Origin: Streptomyces sp. NBC_00510
Lineage (GTDB): Bacteria; Actinomycetota; Actinomycetes; Streptomycetales; Streptomycetaceae
Reading direction: 5' to 3'
DNA length: 64,000 bases
Assembly: GCA_036013505.1 (NCBI GenBank)
Contig: CP107851.1
Span: 2,976,001-3,040,000 of the forward strand
Below the pieces are notes generated by a model. The model saw only the letters and a list, made by a program, of their open reading frames with translations. It was not told where the DNA came from and did not search any database. Both the position numbers and the translations under genes were made by a program. Of the stretch, positions 55,190 through 64,000 are shown in pieces (position 1 is the first letter of the stretch; every line of letters begins with the position of its first letter).

Positions 55190-55927
55190 ATGCGATCCAC
55201 CCGTTACGCCACCGGACTCAGCCTCGTGGTCGGGGCTCTCGTGGTCACGCTCGCCGCGCTGGCCTACCCCGTCATGTCCGGGCTGAACAGCCCCGCCGTG
55301 ACCGCGGCCGGCGCCCAGACCGTGTCCACGCAGTACGGTCCGCTCACCCAGCTGGACCGCACCTTCGTCACCAAGGTCCGACTGGCCGGCCTGTGGGAGT
55401 TCCCCGCCGGGCAGATGGCCCTGCAGAAGGGGACGACGCCTGCGGTCAAGCGCGCGGGGCAGCACCTGATCGACGGACACACGAACCTCGACTCGACGTG
55501 CCGCACGATCGCGCCCCAATTGGGCATCACCCTGCCCAACCAGCCCACAGCACAGCAAATGGGCTTCCTGGCCACCATGTCCGCGGCGACCGGACCGGAT
55601 TTCGACCAGAAGTTCGCGAACATCCTGAGGCTCGCCCACGGCCAGGTGTTCTCGGTCGTGGCCCAGGTACGCGCCACCACCCGCAATTCGCTGGTGCGCG
55701 AACTGGCCGACCAGGCGAACGCGACGGTGCTCGACCACATCACCGTTCTGGAGAAGACCGGACTGGTCAACTTCGACCAAGTCGCCGTGGACACGACCGC
55801 CAGCCCCACCAACCCCGGTGCGGCGGTGCCGGTCTCCCCTGCTCCCGGTGAGCCGACCTTCATCGTCACCCCGTCCCCGACGTACTCACTTCCCCCAGCG
55901 GCTTCGTCCCCCCAGCCGTCGCAGTAG
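55190..55927 (+). CDS. DUF4142-domain secreted protein
   Basis: This 245-residue protein has an N-terminal signal or anchor (ATGLSLVVGALVVTLAALAYPVM) and a DUF4142 helical bundle: DRTFVTKVRLAGLWEFPAGQMAL, KRAGQHLIDGHTNLDSTCR and FANILRLAHGQVFSVVAQVR. The C-terminus is Pro/Ser-rich. DUF4142 proteins are exported and four-helix, similar to ferritin-like folds; their role is unknown. DUF1996 follows after two bases, so the two are cotranscribed. Confidence 0.9.
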   Translation: MRSTRYATGLSLVVGALVVTLAALAYPVMSGLNSPAVTAAGAQTVSTQYGPLTQLDRTFVTKVRLAGLWEFPAGQMALQKGTTPAVKRAGQHLIDGHTNLDSTCRTIAPQLGITLPNQPTAQQMGFLATMSAATGPDFDQKFANILRLAHGQVFSVVAQVRATTRNSLVRELADQANATVLDHITVLEKTGLVNFDQVAVDTTASPTNPGAAVPVSPAPGEPTFIVTPSPTYSLPPAASSPQPSQ

Positions 55928-55929
55928 AA

Positions 55930-57114
55930 ATGAGCGATCCGATGCCCACACGACAACACATGAACCACCGGCGCAGGTTGAGCACCAAGCAACTCGTGCT
56001 GATAGCCGTGCTGGCACTGCTCGGCTCCGGCGGCACCTTCGCCCTGGTCACCGGTTCGGCCTCGGCCCACTGGCGGTCCAACTCCGGTCACTCGGGCGGC
56101 TGGCAGAGCCCCAGCCCGGGGAACAGCACCAAGGCGGACAACGGGGGCCAGAACAACGGCGGGCAGAACAACGGCGGCCAGAACGGCTCCGCGGCCCCCT
56201 CCGCGTCCGCCTCGGCCTCGGCGTCCGCGCCCGCCGGCGGCGGCACGCAGACCAACGGCCCCTCCCCCGAGGACTTCGCCGACATCCGCTCCATTCAGCC
56301 CAACGTCCAGCGGGCGGCGAACCAGCGGGGCGCCTCGCGCGGCACGTTCACGGCGCGCTGCGGCCGCAACGAGAACAAGCACCACAACCCCGACAACTTC
56401 ATCGTGGCCCCCGGCGTCGCCAACGGCGCGCACCACGTCCACGACTACGTCGGCAACCTGAGCACCGACGGCTTCTCGACCAACGAATCCCTGGCCGCGG
56501 CCGGCACCACCTGCGCCCGCGGGGACAAGTCGGCGTACTTCTGGCCGGTGCTGCGCACCCGCTCCGCCAACGACGCGCCGGACGCCGACGGCAACACCGG
56601 CACCATCCTGCAGGCCACCTCGGTGCAGCTGCTCTTCGGGGGCAACCCGAGGGCCAAGGTGGTGGCGATGCCGTCCACGCTGCGGATCATCATGGGTGAC
56701 GCCAAGTCCTTCACCAACGGCGTGGCCAACGCCAAGGCGTCGTGGAGCTGCACCGGCTTCGAGAACCGCCAGCTCACCGACAAGTACCCGCTGTGCCCGC
56801 AGGGCAGCCGGGTGGTCCGCACGCTGAACTTCCCCAGCTGCTGGGACGGGACCAACGCCGACAGCGCCAACCACCGCACGCACATCGTCTTCCCCGACGG
56901 TGCCGGGCAGTGCCAGGCCGGCTTCAAGGCCGTGCCCCAGCTGAAGATGCGGCTCACCTACAAGGTCCCGCAGGGCCCGAACTACGCGCTCGACAGCTTC
57001 CCCGAGCAGCTGCACAAGCCGGTCACGGACCACGCGGACTTCGCCAACTTCATGCCGACGCGCCTGATGAACCAGGTCGTCAGCTGCATCAACGGCAACC
57101 GCAACTGCGGCTGA
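55930..57114 (+). CDS. DUF1996-domain exported protein
   Basis: This 394-residue protein has a signal sequence (LVLIAVLALLGSGGTFALVTG), a tandem NNGGQ repeat and Ser/Ala-rich linker (about 65-105), and a DUF1996 domain with FTARCGRNENKHHNPDNFI, HHVHDYVGN, RTLNFPSCWDG and HRTHIVFPDG. DUF1996 is common in fungi and Actinobacteria and probably binds metal or polysaccharide, with many conserved His and Cys; no activity is known to me. It is coupled to the DUF4142 gene. Confidence 0.9.
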   Translation: MSDPMPTRQHMNHRRRLSTKQLVLIAVLALLGSGGTFALVTGSASAHWRSNSGHSGGWQSPSPGNSTKADNGGQNNGGQNNGGQNGSAAPSASASASASAPAGGGTQTNGPSPEDFADIRSIQPNVQRAANQRGASRGTFTARCGRNENKHHNPDNFIVAPGVANGAHHVHDYVGNLSTDGFSTNESLAAAGTTCARGDKSAYFWPVLRTRSANDAPDADGNTGTILQATSVQLLFGGNPRAKVVAMPSTLRIIMGDAKSFTNGVANAKASWSCTGFENRQLTDKYPLCPQGSRVVRTLNFPSCWDGTNADSANHRTHIVFPDGAGQCQAGFKAVPQLKMRLTYKVPQGPNYALDSFPEQLHKPVTDHADFANFMPTRLMNQVVSCINGNRNCG

Positions 57115-57187
57115 CGCGGTAGCCCGCGCCGCCCCCGATTCGGGAAACCGCGGGCGGACCCCCACGGGGGTCGGCTACAACTCCTCC

Positions 57188-57937
57188 ATGTGGATGCTTT
57201 TCCTCCTCGTGGCCTGGGCCGCGGCGATCGCCTCCTGCACACGCTTGTGCAGGGCGGCGGTCGCCGCGGCCGATCTGCCTGACGGGGGCGCCGCACCGGC
57301 CGCCGACCACGCGCTCGGGCTCTACGAGATGGCCTTCCTGTCCGGCGGACCACGCCGGGTCACCGAACTGGCGATGGTCACGATGGGGCGCGAACGGCGT
57401 CTGCTGCTCGCCAGGGCCGGCTGGGCGACCGTCGTCGACCCGGACGGCCGGGACGCCATCGAGCGCTCCCTGATCGCCGCCACCGGCCCCGAGGGTCAGG
57501 CCCCCGTTCCCGCGATACGCGCGGCGCACGCGACCTCCGACGGGGTCCGCGCCTTGGCGCAGGGCCTCGCCGACGCGGGGCTCGCGGTGCCTCCCGCGGC
57601 CCGGGAGTCGATCTCCACCGGCATCCGCGAGGTCCGCGCGGCCTCCGCCCTCATCCTGGTCACGCTGGCCGCCGCGACGACCCTCAGCCCCGCCGGCCGG
57701 TCCCTGCTGCCCTGGTTCGCGCTCCCGCTGCTGGTCACCCTGGGCTGCCTGGCCATCGCGCGCTTCGAGATCCACCCCTACACCCGCTGGGCCGCCCCCG
57801 CGGGCCGCGAGCTGCTGCGCGCCGTTGACGTCCCCGACGGCCCGGCCCCCGACGACCGCCGGCAGCTCCTCACCGCCGTCGCCGTCCGGGGCCCCTCCGC
57901 CCTCCCCGACCCTGCCCTCCGCGCCGCCCTGAGCTGA
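57188..57937 (+). CDS. TIGR04222-domain membrane protein
   Basis: This 249-residue protein begins with a TM segment (MWMLFLLVAWAAAIASCTRL) and has the TIGR04222 core YEMAFLSGGPRRVTELAMVTM and RAGWATVVDP, then two more hydrophobic helices (ASALILVTLAAATTL, WFALPLLVTLGCLAIA). From memory, TIGR04222 proteins often lie next to DUF692 enzymes and carry a Gly/Cys-rich tail. Here the tail is missing (only Cys17, Cys21 and Cys187) and two genes separate it from the DUF692 gene. Confidence 0.8.
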   Translation: MWMLFLLVAWAAAIASCTRLCRAAVAAADLPDGGAAPAADHALGLYEMAFLSGGPRRVTELAMVTMGRERRLLLARAGWATVVDPDGRDAIERSLIAATGPEGQAPVPAIRAAHATSDGVRALAQGLADAGLAVPPAARESISTGIREVRAASALILVTLAAATTLSPAGRSLLPWFALPLLVTLGCLAIARFEIHPYTRWAAPAGRELLRAVDVPDGPAPDDRRQLLTAVAVRGPSALPDPALRAALS

Positions 57938-57941
57938 CGCA

Positions 57942-58104
57942 CCGCGCGGGGCCGGGCCTCAGGCCGAACCCGCCACCAGATCCGCCACCGACTTACGACG
58001 ACCGGTGGCCCCTCCCCCACGGCCGCCCGGCAAAGCCCCCGCGCGGGGCCGGGCCTCAGGCCAGGCCCGCCACCAGATCCGCCACCGACTTACGACGACC
58101 GGTG
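57942..58104. repeat. 66-bp tandem-type duplication of the hemQ 3' end
   Basis: 57942-58007 and 58039-58104 are 66-bp direct copies offset by 97 bases, differing at three positions. The second copy contains the 3' end and stop of hemQ. The first, downstream on the hemQ strand, repeats the last codons ([15 protein letters not shown] and stop versus VAGLA) outside any gene. Confidence 0.9.
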
Positions 58105-58787
58105 TAGAACGGCACCTCCTCGCGGACGTGCATACGCGCCTCCGAAGCCCGCAGATGACGCATCAGGTCCACGATGCGGTGCAGCTCGTCCGCCTCGAAG
58201 GCCAGGATCCACTCGTAGTCGCCCAGCGAGAACGACGCCACCGTGTTCGCCCGCACGTCCGGGTAGCCCCGCGCCATCTTGCCGTGGTCGGCCAGCATGC
58301 GGCGGCGGTCCTCGTCGGGGAGGAGGTACCAGTCGTAGGAGCGGACGAAGGGGTAGACGGAGACGTAGTCGCGGGCCGTCTCGTCGGCGAGGAAGGCGGG
58401 GACGTGGCTCTTGTTGAACTCCGCCGGGCGGTGCAGGGCCATGTTCGACCAGACGGGCTCCAGCAGGCGCCCCAGCATGGTGCGGCGGAAGCGGTTGTAC
58501 GCGTCCTGGAGGGCGTCGGCGGTCTCGGAGTGCCACCAGATCATGACGTCCGCGTCGGCGCGCAGCCCCGACAGGTCGTACGTGCCGCGGACCGTGACGT
58601 CCTTCTCGGCGAGCTGCTCGAAGAGCTCCTCCACCTCCTCCGCGTAGCGGGTGCGGTCGTCGGGCAGGACGTCGCGCAGCCGGAACACCGACCAGAGGGT
58701 GTAGCGGATGACCTCGTTGAGGTCCTTGGCCTTCTTGCCGGCGTTGGGGGCCTTGGCGGGGGCGGCGGATGCAGTGGAGTCGGTCAT
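58056..58787 (-). CDS. hemQ: Coproheme decarboxylase HemQ (chlorite dismutase family)
   Basis: This 243-residue protein converts coproheme to haem b in the last step of the coproporphyrin-dependent route. It has [51 protein letters not shown] and the haem region [20 protein letters not shown], all typical of actinobacterial HemQ. It starts four bases after the hemG stop, so the two are cotranscribed; GACAAT lies six bases before the ATG, suggesting an additional internal leaderless promoter. Its 3' end has been duplicated downstream. Confidence 0.95.
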   Translation of the reverse strand: MTDSTASAAPAKAPNAGKKAKDLNEVIRYTLWSVFRLRDVLPDDRTRYAEEVEELFEQLAEKDVTVRGTYDLSGLRADADVMIWWHSETADALQDAYNRFRRTMLGRLLEPVWSNMALHRPAEFNKSHVPAFLADETARDYVSVYPFVRSYDWYLLPDEDRRRMLADHGKMARGYPDVRANTVASFSLGDYEWILAFEADELHRIVDLMRHLRASEARMHVREEVPFYTGRRKSVADLVAGLA

Positions 58788-58791
58788 GGGG

Positions 58792-60237
58792 CTATTGTCC
58801 CGCGTCCGGTTCCGCAGCCTGCCGCAGGGTGCCCAGGACCTGCGTGGCCGCGCCGCGCGCGCTCGCGACGCAGGCCGGGATGCCGACGCCCTCGTAGAGG
58901 GCGCCGCACACCTCGAGGCCGGGCAGCTTCGCGACGTGCTCGCGCAGCCGCGCGACCCGGGCCAGGTGGCCGACCGGGTACTGCGGCAGGCCGCCGTCCC
59001 AGCGGGTGACGCGGGCCGCGACGGGGGCCGCGGTGAGCCCGACGGCCTCGCCGAGGTCCTCGCGGGAGAGGCGGACGAGGTCGGTGTCGTCCCACGCGAG
59101 GTCGGCCTCCTGGCCGTGCCGGCCGATCGAGGTGCGCAGGACGTAGACGTCCGCGTCGGCGGCGCCGCTCCAGTGCCACTTCTGGCTGGAGAACGTGGAC
59201 GCCTTGATGGTCCGCCCGTCCACCGGCGGGACGAGGAAGCCGCTGCCGGGCAGCGCGTGGGCGATCTCGCGGCGCCGGAAGGCCATGGTGACCAGGGCGA
59301 CACTGGCGTACTCCACCGTCGAGAGCTCCGCGGCGGCGCCCGGTGACTCGGCGGCCAGCAGCTTGGCGGCGGCCGGGGCCGGCACGGCGAGCACGACCGC
59401 GTCCGCGGAAAGCGTCTCGCGGGTGCCGTCGTGGTCGAAGGCGACCTCCCAGCCGTCGGGGGTGCGGCGCAGCGTACGCACCGGGGCGTCGGTCTCGATG
59501 CGGGCACCGGCGGCCCGGCAGGCCGCGGCGACGGCGACCGGGAGCCGTCCGACGCCTCCGCGGATGCCGGCGAAGACCGGGCCGTCCTGCCGCGCGGCGG
59601 CGGCCTTGCGCTGGCTCTCGCGGACGGCCTCGATCAGGGAGCGGCCGCCGCGCGCGCCCTCGTACAGCTGCGGGATGGCGGCGCGCAGCGAGATCTCGTA
59701 CGCGTTGCCCGCGTACACCCCGCCGAGCAGCGGTTCGACGAGCCGGTCGACGACCTCGTGGCCCAGCCGGGCGGCGACGTAGGCGCCCACCGCCACGTCC
59801 TCGCCCACCTTGGTGCGGGGCAGGACGTGGTCGAGCGGCAGCCGCGCGAGGCCGGCCGCCGAGAGCACCCCGGACGCGGCGAGCGCGCCGAGGTCGCCGG
59901 GGACGCCCATGACGCCGCCCTTGGGCATGGGGCGCAGCCGGCCGCGCGTCCACAGGCCCGCGTTCGTCGTGGCGGGCGCCTCCAGGTCGTCGCCGAGGCC
60001 GACGGCGCGGGCCAGGTCGACCGCCTCGGGGCGGCGCGCCAGGATCGACTCGGCGCCCAGGTCGACCGGGACGCCCGCGATCTCGTCCGCGTACAGCTTG
60101 CCGCCCAGGCGCCCGGAGGACTCCAGCACGGTCACCCGTGCCACCCCGTCCTCCAGCAGGAAATGCGCCGCGGCGAGTCCGGAGACCCCGCCGCCCACGA
60201 CCACCACATGCCCGGCCCGGGGCTGCGTATTGCTCAT
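58792..60237 (-). CDS. hemG: Coproporphyrinogen/protoporphyrinogen oxidase HemG (HemY/CgoX type)
   Basis: This 481-residue FAD enzyme oxidises coproporphyrinogen III to coproporphyrin III in Gram-positive bacteria. It has the FAD loop [19 protein letters not shown], the [20 protein letters not shown] segment and the C-terminal FAD motif [20 protein letters not shown]. hemQ follows after four bases. GACAGT lies six bases before ATG 60237, and GGAG overlaps the same spacer. Confidence 0.95.
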   Translation of the reverse strand: MSNTQPRAGHVVVVGGGVSGLAAAHFLLEDGVARVTVLESSGRLGGKLYADEIAGVPVDLGAESILARRPEAVDLARAVGLGDDLEAPATTNAGLWTRGRLRPMPKGGVMGVPGDLGALAASGVLSAAGLARLPLDHVLPRTKVGEDVAVGAYVAARLGHEVVDRLVEPLLGGVYAGNAYEISLRAAIPQLYEGARGGRSLIEAVRESQRKAAAARQDGPVFAGIRGGVGRLPVAVAAACRAAGARIETDAPVRTLRRTPDGWEVAFDHDGTRETLSADAVVLAVPAPAAAKLLAAESPGAAAELSTVEYASVALVTMAFRRREIAHALPGSGFLVPPVDGRTIKASTFSSQKWHWSGAADADVYVLRTSIGRHGQEADLAWDDTDLVRLSREDLGEAVGLTAAPVAARVTRWDGGLPQYPVGHLARVARLREHVAKLPGLEVCGALYEGVGIPACVASARGAATQVLGTLRQAAEPDAGQ

Positions 60238-60364
60238 GGCTCCACTGTCTCAGACGCCGGAACGAGCCCTAACCGTGACCTCTTCGGGATCACGCACCCG
60301 AAACCCGCCCCGCGCCCCTCGCGTCGAATCGGCAACAGACGCAACGACCCCGGGGGGACGCCCT

Positions 60365-61396
60365 GTGAGCACGTCAACCACCACCGCCCGCAGACCACTT
60401 GCCGCCGTCCTCGGCGCCCTGGCACTGGCCGCCGCCCTCACGCTCACCGGCTGCGGCGCCGACGACAGCACCGACAGCAGTTACAGCGAGGCGGGCAGCA
60501 AGGCAGGGGCCGCCGCCCCCGACGTGGCCGAGCAGCCCGGCGCGCGGGCGGCGGACGGCGACGCGAAGAACGCCACCGGCAAGAGCTCCGGCAGCGGACC
60601 CGGCACCGGCACCGGGGCGGGAAGGACCCCGACCCTGGCGCAGTCGTACATCGTGCGTACGGCGACGCTGACGGTCGAGGCCAAGAACGTCTCCGGCGCG
60701 GTGGCCAAGGCGCGCACGCTCGTGGAGGGCACGGGCGGCTACGTCGGCAACGAGAGCACCAGCCTGGACGACGACGGCCGCGAGTACTCGACCATCACCC
60801 TCCGCGTGCCGCCGGAGGGCTACGACCGGGTGCTGCGCGACCTGTCGGAGCTGGGCACGCTCCGCAACCGCAAGGTGAACGCCCAGGACGTCACCGGCCA
60901 GGTCGTGGACGTCGAGAGCCGGCTCAAGACGCAGCGGGCGAGCGTGGCGCGGGTACGGGAGCTGATGGACCGGGCGGCGAAGCTCAGCGACATCGTCTCC
61001 CTGGAGAGCGAACTCAGCTCCCGCCAGGCCGACCTGGAGTCGCTCGAGGCCCAGCAGGCCTCGCTCAAGGAGCGGACCGGGATGGCGACGATCACGCTGG
61101 AGGTGCAGGAGCCGGCCGTCAAGGAGGCGCCGGAGAAGGACGACGACGGCTTCTGGGCCACCGTGGGCAGCGCCTTCGGCAGCGGCTGGCACGCCTTCTA
61201 CCTGACCCTGCGGGCCCTCCTGGTCGCCCTCGCCGTGCTGGCCCCGTTCGCCGCCCTGGCCCTCCTCGGCTACCTGGGCTTCCGGCTGCTGCGCCGGGTG
61301 CTGCCCGCGCGGCGTCCCGTCGCCGCGCCCCCGCAGCCGGTGACCGCGCCCGCGCCGCTCGGTGCGGGCGACGGCGGGGCACAGCCGCGGGAGTAG
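60365..61396 (+). CDS. DUF4349-domain lipoprotein
   Basis: This 343-residue protein has a lipobox LTLTGC (Cys at about residue 30), a Gly/Ser-rich linker, and a DUF4349 domain: YIVRTATLTVEAKNVSGAV, GYVGNESTSLDDDGREYSTITLRVP, and a coiled-coil region with LKTQRASVARVRELMDRAAKLSD. It ends in a TM helix (ALLVALAVLAPFAALALLGYLG) and a Pro-rich tail. Role unknown; DUF4349 proteins are usually envelope-associated. GGGGGGAC precedes GTG 60365. It is divergent from hemG. Confidence 0.9.
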   Translation: MSTSTTTARRPLAAVLGALALAAALTLTGCGADDSTDSSYSEAGSKAGAAAPDVAEQPGARAADGDAKNATGKSSGSGPGTGTGAGRTPTLAQSYIVRTATLTVEAKNVSGAVAKARTLVEGTGGYVGNESTSLDDDGREYSTITLRVPPEGYDRVLRDLSELGTLRNRKVNAQDVTGQVVDVESRLKTQRASVARVRELMDRAAKLSDIVSLESELSSRQADLESLEAQQASLKERTGMATITLEVQEPAVKEAPEKDDDGFWATVGSAFGSGWHAFYLTLRALLVALAVLAPFAALALLGYLGFRLLRRVLPARRPVAAPPQPVTAPAPLGAGDGGAQPRE

Positions 61397-61406
61397 CGGC
61401 GGACCC

Positions 61407-61438
61407 GGTGTCCCCGCGCCGGGCGGCGCGGGGACACC
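61407..61438. terminator. Bidirectional terminator between DUF4349 and hemE
   Basis: A perfect 14-bp stem (61407-61420 with 61425-61438) closes a GGGC loop between two convergent genes. Confidence 0.75.
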
Positions 61439-61442
61439 GCCG

Positions 61443-62486
61443 TCAGCGGGCCGTCTCGGTGTGGACGAAGTCCACGAGACGGGTCAGGGCGTCGGGGTCC
61501 GTGGTGGGCAGGACGCCGTGGCCCAGGTTGAAGATGTGGCCGGGGGCGGCTCCGGCCGAGTACAGGACCTCGCGGGTCTTCTTCTCCACCGCCTCGCGCG
61601 GGGCGAAGAGCACCGCGGGGTCCAGGTTGCCCTGGAGCGCCTTGCCGGGGCCGACCCTGCGGGCGGCCTCGTCCAGCGGGACGCGCCAGTCCACGCCGAC
61701 CACGTCCGCGCCGGCCTCGCCCATGAGCCCGAGCAGCTCGCCGGTGCCGACGCCGAAGTGGATGCGGGGCACGCCGTAGTCCGCGACGGCCCGGAAGACC
61801 TTGACGGAGGCGGGCATGACGTAGCGCCGGTAGTCCTCGGGGGCGAGCGCGCCGACCCAGGAGTCGAAGAGCTGCACCGCGCTGGCGCCGGCCTCGATCT
61901 GCACCTTCAGGAAGGCCGAGGTGATGTCCGCGAGGCGGTCCAGGAGCTCCGCCCACAGCTCGGGCTCGCCGTACATGAGGGCCTTGGTGCGCTCGTGGTT
62001 GCGCGACGGACCGCCCTCGACGAGGTAGCTCGCCAGGGTGAAGGGCGCGCCCGCGAAGCCGATCAGCGGCGTCGTGCCGAGTTCACCCGTGAGCATGCCG
62101 ATCGCCTCGGTGACGTACTTGACGTCGTCCGGGTCGAGCGGCCGCAGACGCTGCAGGTCCTCCCGGGTGCGGATGGGCTGCTCGACGACCGGGCCGACGC
62201 CCGGCTTGATGTCGAGGTCGAGCCCGATGGCCTTGAGCGGCACCACGATGTCGCTGAAGTAGATCGCCGCGTCGACCTTGTGCCGCCGAACGGGCTGCAG
62301 CGTGATCTCGGTGACGAGGTCGGGCCGCATGCACGACTCGAGCATGGGGATGCCCTCGCGCAGCTTGAGGTACTCGGGGAGGGAGCGCCCGGCCTGGCGC
62401 ATGAACCACACGGGGGTGTGCGGCACGGGCCGGCGCCGGCACGCCAGGATGAAGGGGGAAGCAGCGGTCTGCTGGTGCGCACTCAC
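61443..62486 (-). CDS. hemE: Uroporphyrinogen decarboxylase HemE
   Basis: This 347-residue enzyme converts uroporphyrinogen III to coproporphyrinogen III. It has [50 protein letters not shown] and [13 protein letters not shown], all diagnostic. The start is GTG 62486; GAAGAT lies six bases upstream, so a leaderless start is likely. It is divergent from the DUF3000 gene. Confidence 0.96.
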   Translation of the reverse strand: MSAHQQTAASPFILACRRRPVPHTPVWFMRQAGRSLPEYLKLREGIPMLESCMRPDLVTEITLQPVRRHKVDAAIYFSDIVVPLKAIGLDLDIKPGVGPVVEQPIRTREDLQRLRPLDPDDVKYVTEAIGMLTGELGTTPLIGFAGAPFTLASYLVEGGPSRNHERTKALMYGEPELWAELLDRLADITSAFLKVQIEAGASAVQLFDSWVGALAPEDYRRYVMPASVKVFRAVADYGVPRIHFGVGTGELLGLMGEAGADVVGVDWRVPLDEAARRVGPGKALQGNLDPAVLFAPREAVEKKTREVLYSAGAAPGHIFNLGHGVLPTTDPDALTRLVDFVHTETAR

Positions 62487-62562
62487 CCCCGAATCTTCGC
62501 ATGCGCCAAGTGGGCGACCCGCCCGACCGGGTGTCCTCCCTCACTGCGGGCCCCCTTCGGCC

Positions 62563-62568
62563 TACGCT
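62563..62568 (+). promoter_or_regulatory. -10 element TACGCT, leaderless start at 62576
   Basis: The hexamer ends seven bases before the ATG of the DUF3000 gene. Confidence 0.5.
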
Positions 62569-62575
62569 TCCGGGC

Positions 62576-63226
62576 ATGGCAGCGGCTCATGGGCACCTCT
62601 CGGACGGGAACGACGCCCCCCTCCCGTTCCAGCACGCGGTCGACGCACTGCTGCGCGCCCGGGTACGGCACGAGGTGGAGCTCGATCCGGTGCCCCCGCC
62701 CAAGCGCCTGGCACCGCACGCGTACGCCCTGGAGGCGGCGGTCGTCGTCGACGACGAGGAAATCGGGGACGGGCGCCTGGTGCTGCTCTACGACCCCGAC
62801 GGGCAGGAGGGCTGGCACGGCGCCTTCCGGCTGGTCACCCTCGTCCGGGCGGAGCTGGAGCCGGAGATCGCGGCGGACCCGCTGCTGCCCGAGGTGAGCT
62901 GGTCGTGGCTGACCGGCGCCCTGGAGGGCCGCGGCGCGGCCTTCACCGCGGCGGGCGGCACGGTCTCACGCAGTTCCTCGCACCACTTCGGCGCCCTGGC
63001 CGGGCGGGAGGACTCCACCCGCATCGAGATCCGGGCCTCGTGGACGCCGCTCGCCGTGAACGGCGGCGTACCGGACATGGCCACCCACCTGGCGGCCTGG
63101 TGCGACCTGGTGTGCACCTGCGCGGGGCTGCCGCCGGCGCCCACGGACCCCTCCTGCCCTCCGCCGGGCGGCGGCCCCTCGGTGGTGCCGCTGCCGAAGC
63201 GGCGCGGTCCGCAGCAGACGCGCTGA
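62576..63226 (+). CDS. DUF3000-domain protein
   Basis: This 216-residue actinobacterial protein matches DUF3000: FQHAVDALLRARVRHEVELD, VLLYDPDGQEGWHGAFRLVTLVRAELEPEIA, VSWSWLTGAL, HHFGALAGREDSTRIEIRASW and HLAAWCDLVCTCAGLPP. Function unknown. It lies between hemE and whiI, as in S. coelicolor from memory. Its start is preceded by a -10 element. Confidence 0.92.
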   Translation: MAAAHGHLSDGNDAPLPFQHAVDALLRARVRHEVELDPVPPPKRLAPHAYALEAAVVVDDEEIGDGRLVLLYDPDGQEGWHGAFRLVTLVRAELEPEIAADPLLPEVSWSWLTGALEGRGAAFTAAGGTVSRSSSHHFGALAGREDSTRIEIRASWTPLAVNGGVPDMATHLAAWCDLVCTCAGLPPAPTDPSCPPPGGGPSVVPLPKRRGPQQTR

Positions 63227-63375
63227 GGGCCGCCGCGCCCGCGCTGACCATTCGCTTTACCGCCGTCAACAAGGTCTGACACCCGGTGACCGCGATCTTC
63301 ACACCTTCGATCGACCCTGGTCGACAGCGCGTCCGAATTGCCGGAATTGTTACTAAACAAGTCGTGATCATTCTC

Positions 63376-63403
63376 TAAAGCCGGGCGAAGTTGCTGCCGA
63401 AGG
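63376..63403 (+). promoter_or_regulatory. Sigma-WhiG-type promoter of whiI
   Basis: TAAA (63376-63379), a 16-base spacer and GCCGAAGG (63396-63403) match the motility-type consensus TAAA-N14-16-GCCGATAA recognised by sigma-WhiG, with five of eight -10 positions exact. whiI of S. coelicolor is known to depend on sigma-WhiG. Assignment by motif and orthology. Confidence 0.65.
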
Positions 63404-63441
63404 AACCTGTGACCCTTCCCGCCAATGTCCCAGGAGGCCCG

Positions 63442-64000
63442 GTGTCGGTTCTTCTCGAGCACCCCACAAGCCTGGTCGCCTACCGCCCCAACAAGCCGAC
63501 GGCGATGGTGGTGGTCGCCGATCCCCGCGTACGTTCCACCGTCACGCGCCACTTGTGGGCGCTCGGAGTACGCGACGTGATCGAGGCGTCCTCCATCGCC
63601 GAGGCCAGGCCCCGGGTGGGCACCCCCCGAGACATCTGCGTCGCCGACGTACACCTCCCCGACGGCTCCGGGCTGACCCTGCTCGCCGAGACCCGGGCGG
63701 CGGGCTGGCCCAACGGCCTGGCCCTGTCCGCCGCCGACGACATCGGTGCCGTGCGCAACGCCCTCGCGGGCGGTGTGAAGGGCTACGTCGTCACCGGCAC
63801 CCGCACCAACCTCGGCATCCCGGGCCGCCCCGGCGCCGTACCCCTCGGCCCGGCCGGCCAGCGGCTGCAGCGCCGCCCACCGGGCGCCCCGGGCCACGGC
63901 GGCGGCTACCGCGAACTGTCCGGCCGCGAGGTGGAGGTGCTGCGACTGGTCGCGGAGGGCCAGTCGAACAAGGCGATCGGCGTCTCCATGGGGCTGTCGG
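63442..64000 (+). CDS. whiI: Response regulator WhiI (3' end outside window)
   Basis: The first 186 codons of a NarL/LuxR-type response regulator are present. The receiver domain has the atypical pocket of WhiI: a single Asp27 in VVADPRV where two acids are usual, the acceptor-position Asp69 in ADVHLPDGSG, and VTGTRTN in place of the usual Lys-Pro. The LuxR helix-turn-helix begins LSGREVEVLRLVAEGQSNKAIG. WhiI works with BldM in late sporulation. AGGAGG lies five bases before GTG 63442. Context (hemE, DUF3000, whiI) and the promoter agree. The DNA-binding domain is cut by the right edge. Confidence 0.92.
   Translation, partial: MSVLLEHPTSLVAYRPNKPTAMVVVADPRVRSTVTRHLWALGVRDVIEASSIAEARPRVGTPRDICVADVHLPDGSGLTLLAETRAAGWPNGLALSAADDIGAVRNALAGGVKGYVVTGTRTNLGIPGRPGAVPLGPAGQRLQRRPPGAPGHGGGYRELSGREVEVLRLVAEGQSNKAIGVSMGLS

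Overview
The window is a chromosomal segment of a Streptomyces or very close relative. Base composition is very high in G+C, GTG starts are common, and several gene neighbourhoods are recognisable: murC-msrB, treX/treY/treZ, hemE-hemG-hemQ, and DUF3000 followed by the sporulation regulator whiI. I see no rRNA, tRNA, CRISPR array, insertion sequence or prophage.

Layout. 1-8.9 kb: an HxlR regulator (cut by the left edge) divergent from an aminotransferase, with twin operator-like palindromes between them; an MMPL transporter; a carboxylesterase; a VC0807-like membrane protein; a TPR protein coupled to a pirin. 8.9-11.1 kb: a GNAT, an FMN reductase and an LLM flavin oxidoreductase that look like one operon. 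11.6-17.5 kb: a tight five-gene cassette of P450, alpha-oxoamine synthase, GNAT-like acyltransferase, extended SDR and condensation-type acyltransferase. Its three middle genes have the enzyme types of bacterial ceramide synthesis (Spt, bCerS, CerR). 17.5-29.6 kb: a YbdK-type ligase, a frameshifted NTF2-like gene, a 1232-residue TPR-CHAT protein, a YCII protein, membrane and kinase-like proteins, a beta-propeller, a DEDDh exonuclease and a SAV2148-type HEPN protein. 29.6-42.3 kb: a two-gene copper amine oxidase and the treX/treY/treZ trehalose genes interspersed with small genes. 42.3-50.7 kb: PPK2, ZapE, a RibD-like reductase, a USP-like protein, MurC, MsrB, a membrane spermidine-synthase homologue and a LysE exporter. 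50.7-57.9 kb: an ABC transporter pair with AIM24, a PTH2 hydrolase, a DUF692 (MNIO) enzyme with a fused C-terminal domain, DUF4142, DUF1996 and TIGR04222 proteins. 57.9-64 kb: hemQ and hemG, a DUF4349 lipoprotein, hemE, DUF3000, and whiI (cut by the right edge).

How genes work together. TreX debranches glycogen, TreY isomerises the chain end and TreZ releases trehalose. HemE, HemG and HemQ belong to the coproporphyrin-dependent haem route. The 11.6-17.5 kb cassette would join serine or another amino acid to an acyl chain, N-acylate the product, reduce it, and possibly hydroxylate or acylate it further. The DUF692 enzyme and the TIGR04222 protein may be a modifying enzyme and its partner.

Most notable observations: the ceramide-like cassette; a 66-bp tandem copy of the hemQ 3' end; the MNIO locus; twin TTGG-N5-CCAA operators 21 bp apart; a split copper amine oxidase with a changed cofactor motif; a sigma-WhiG-type promoter at whiI; and many starts placed so close to a -10 element that their mRNAs should be leaderless.
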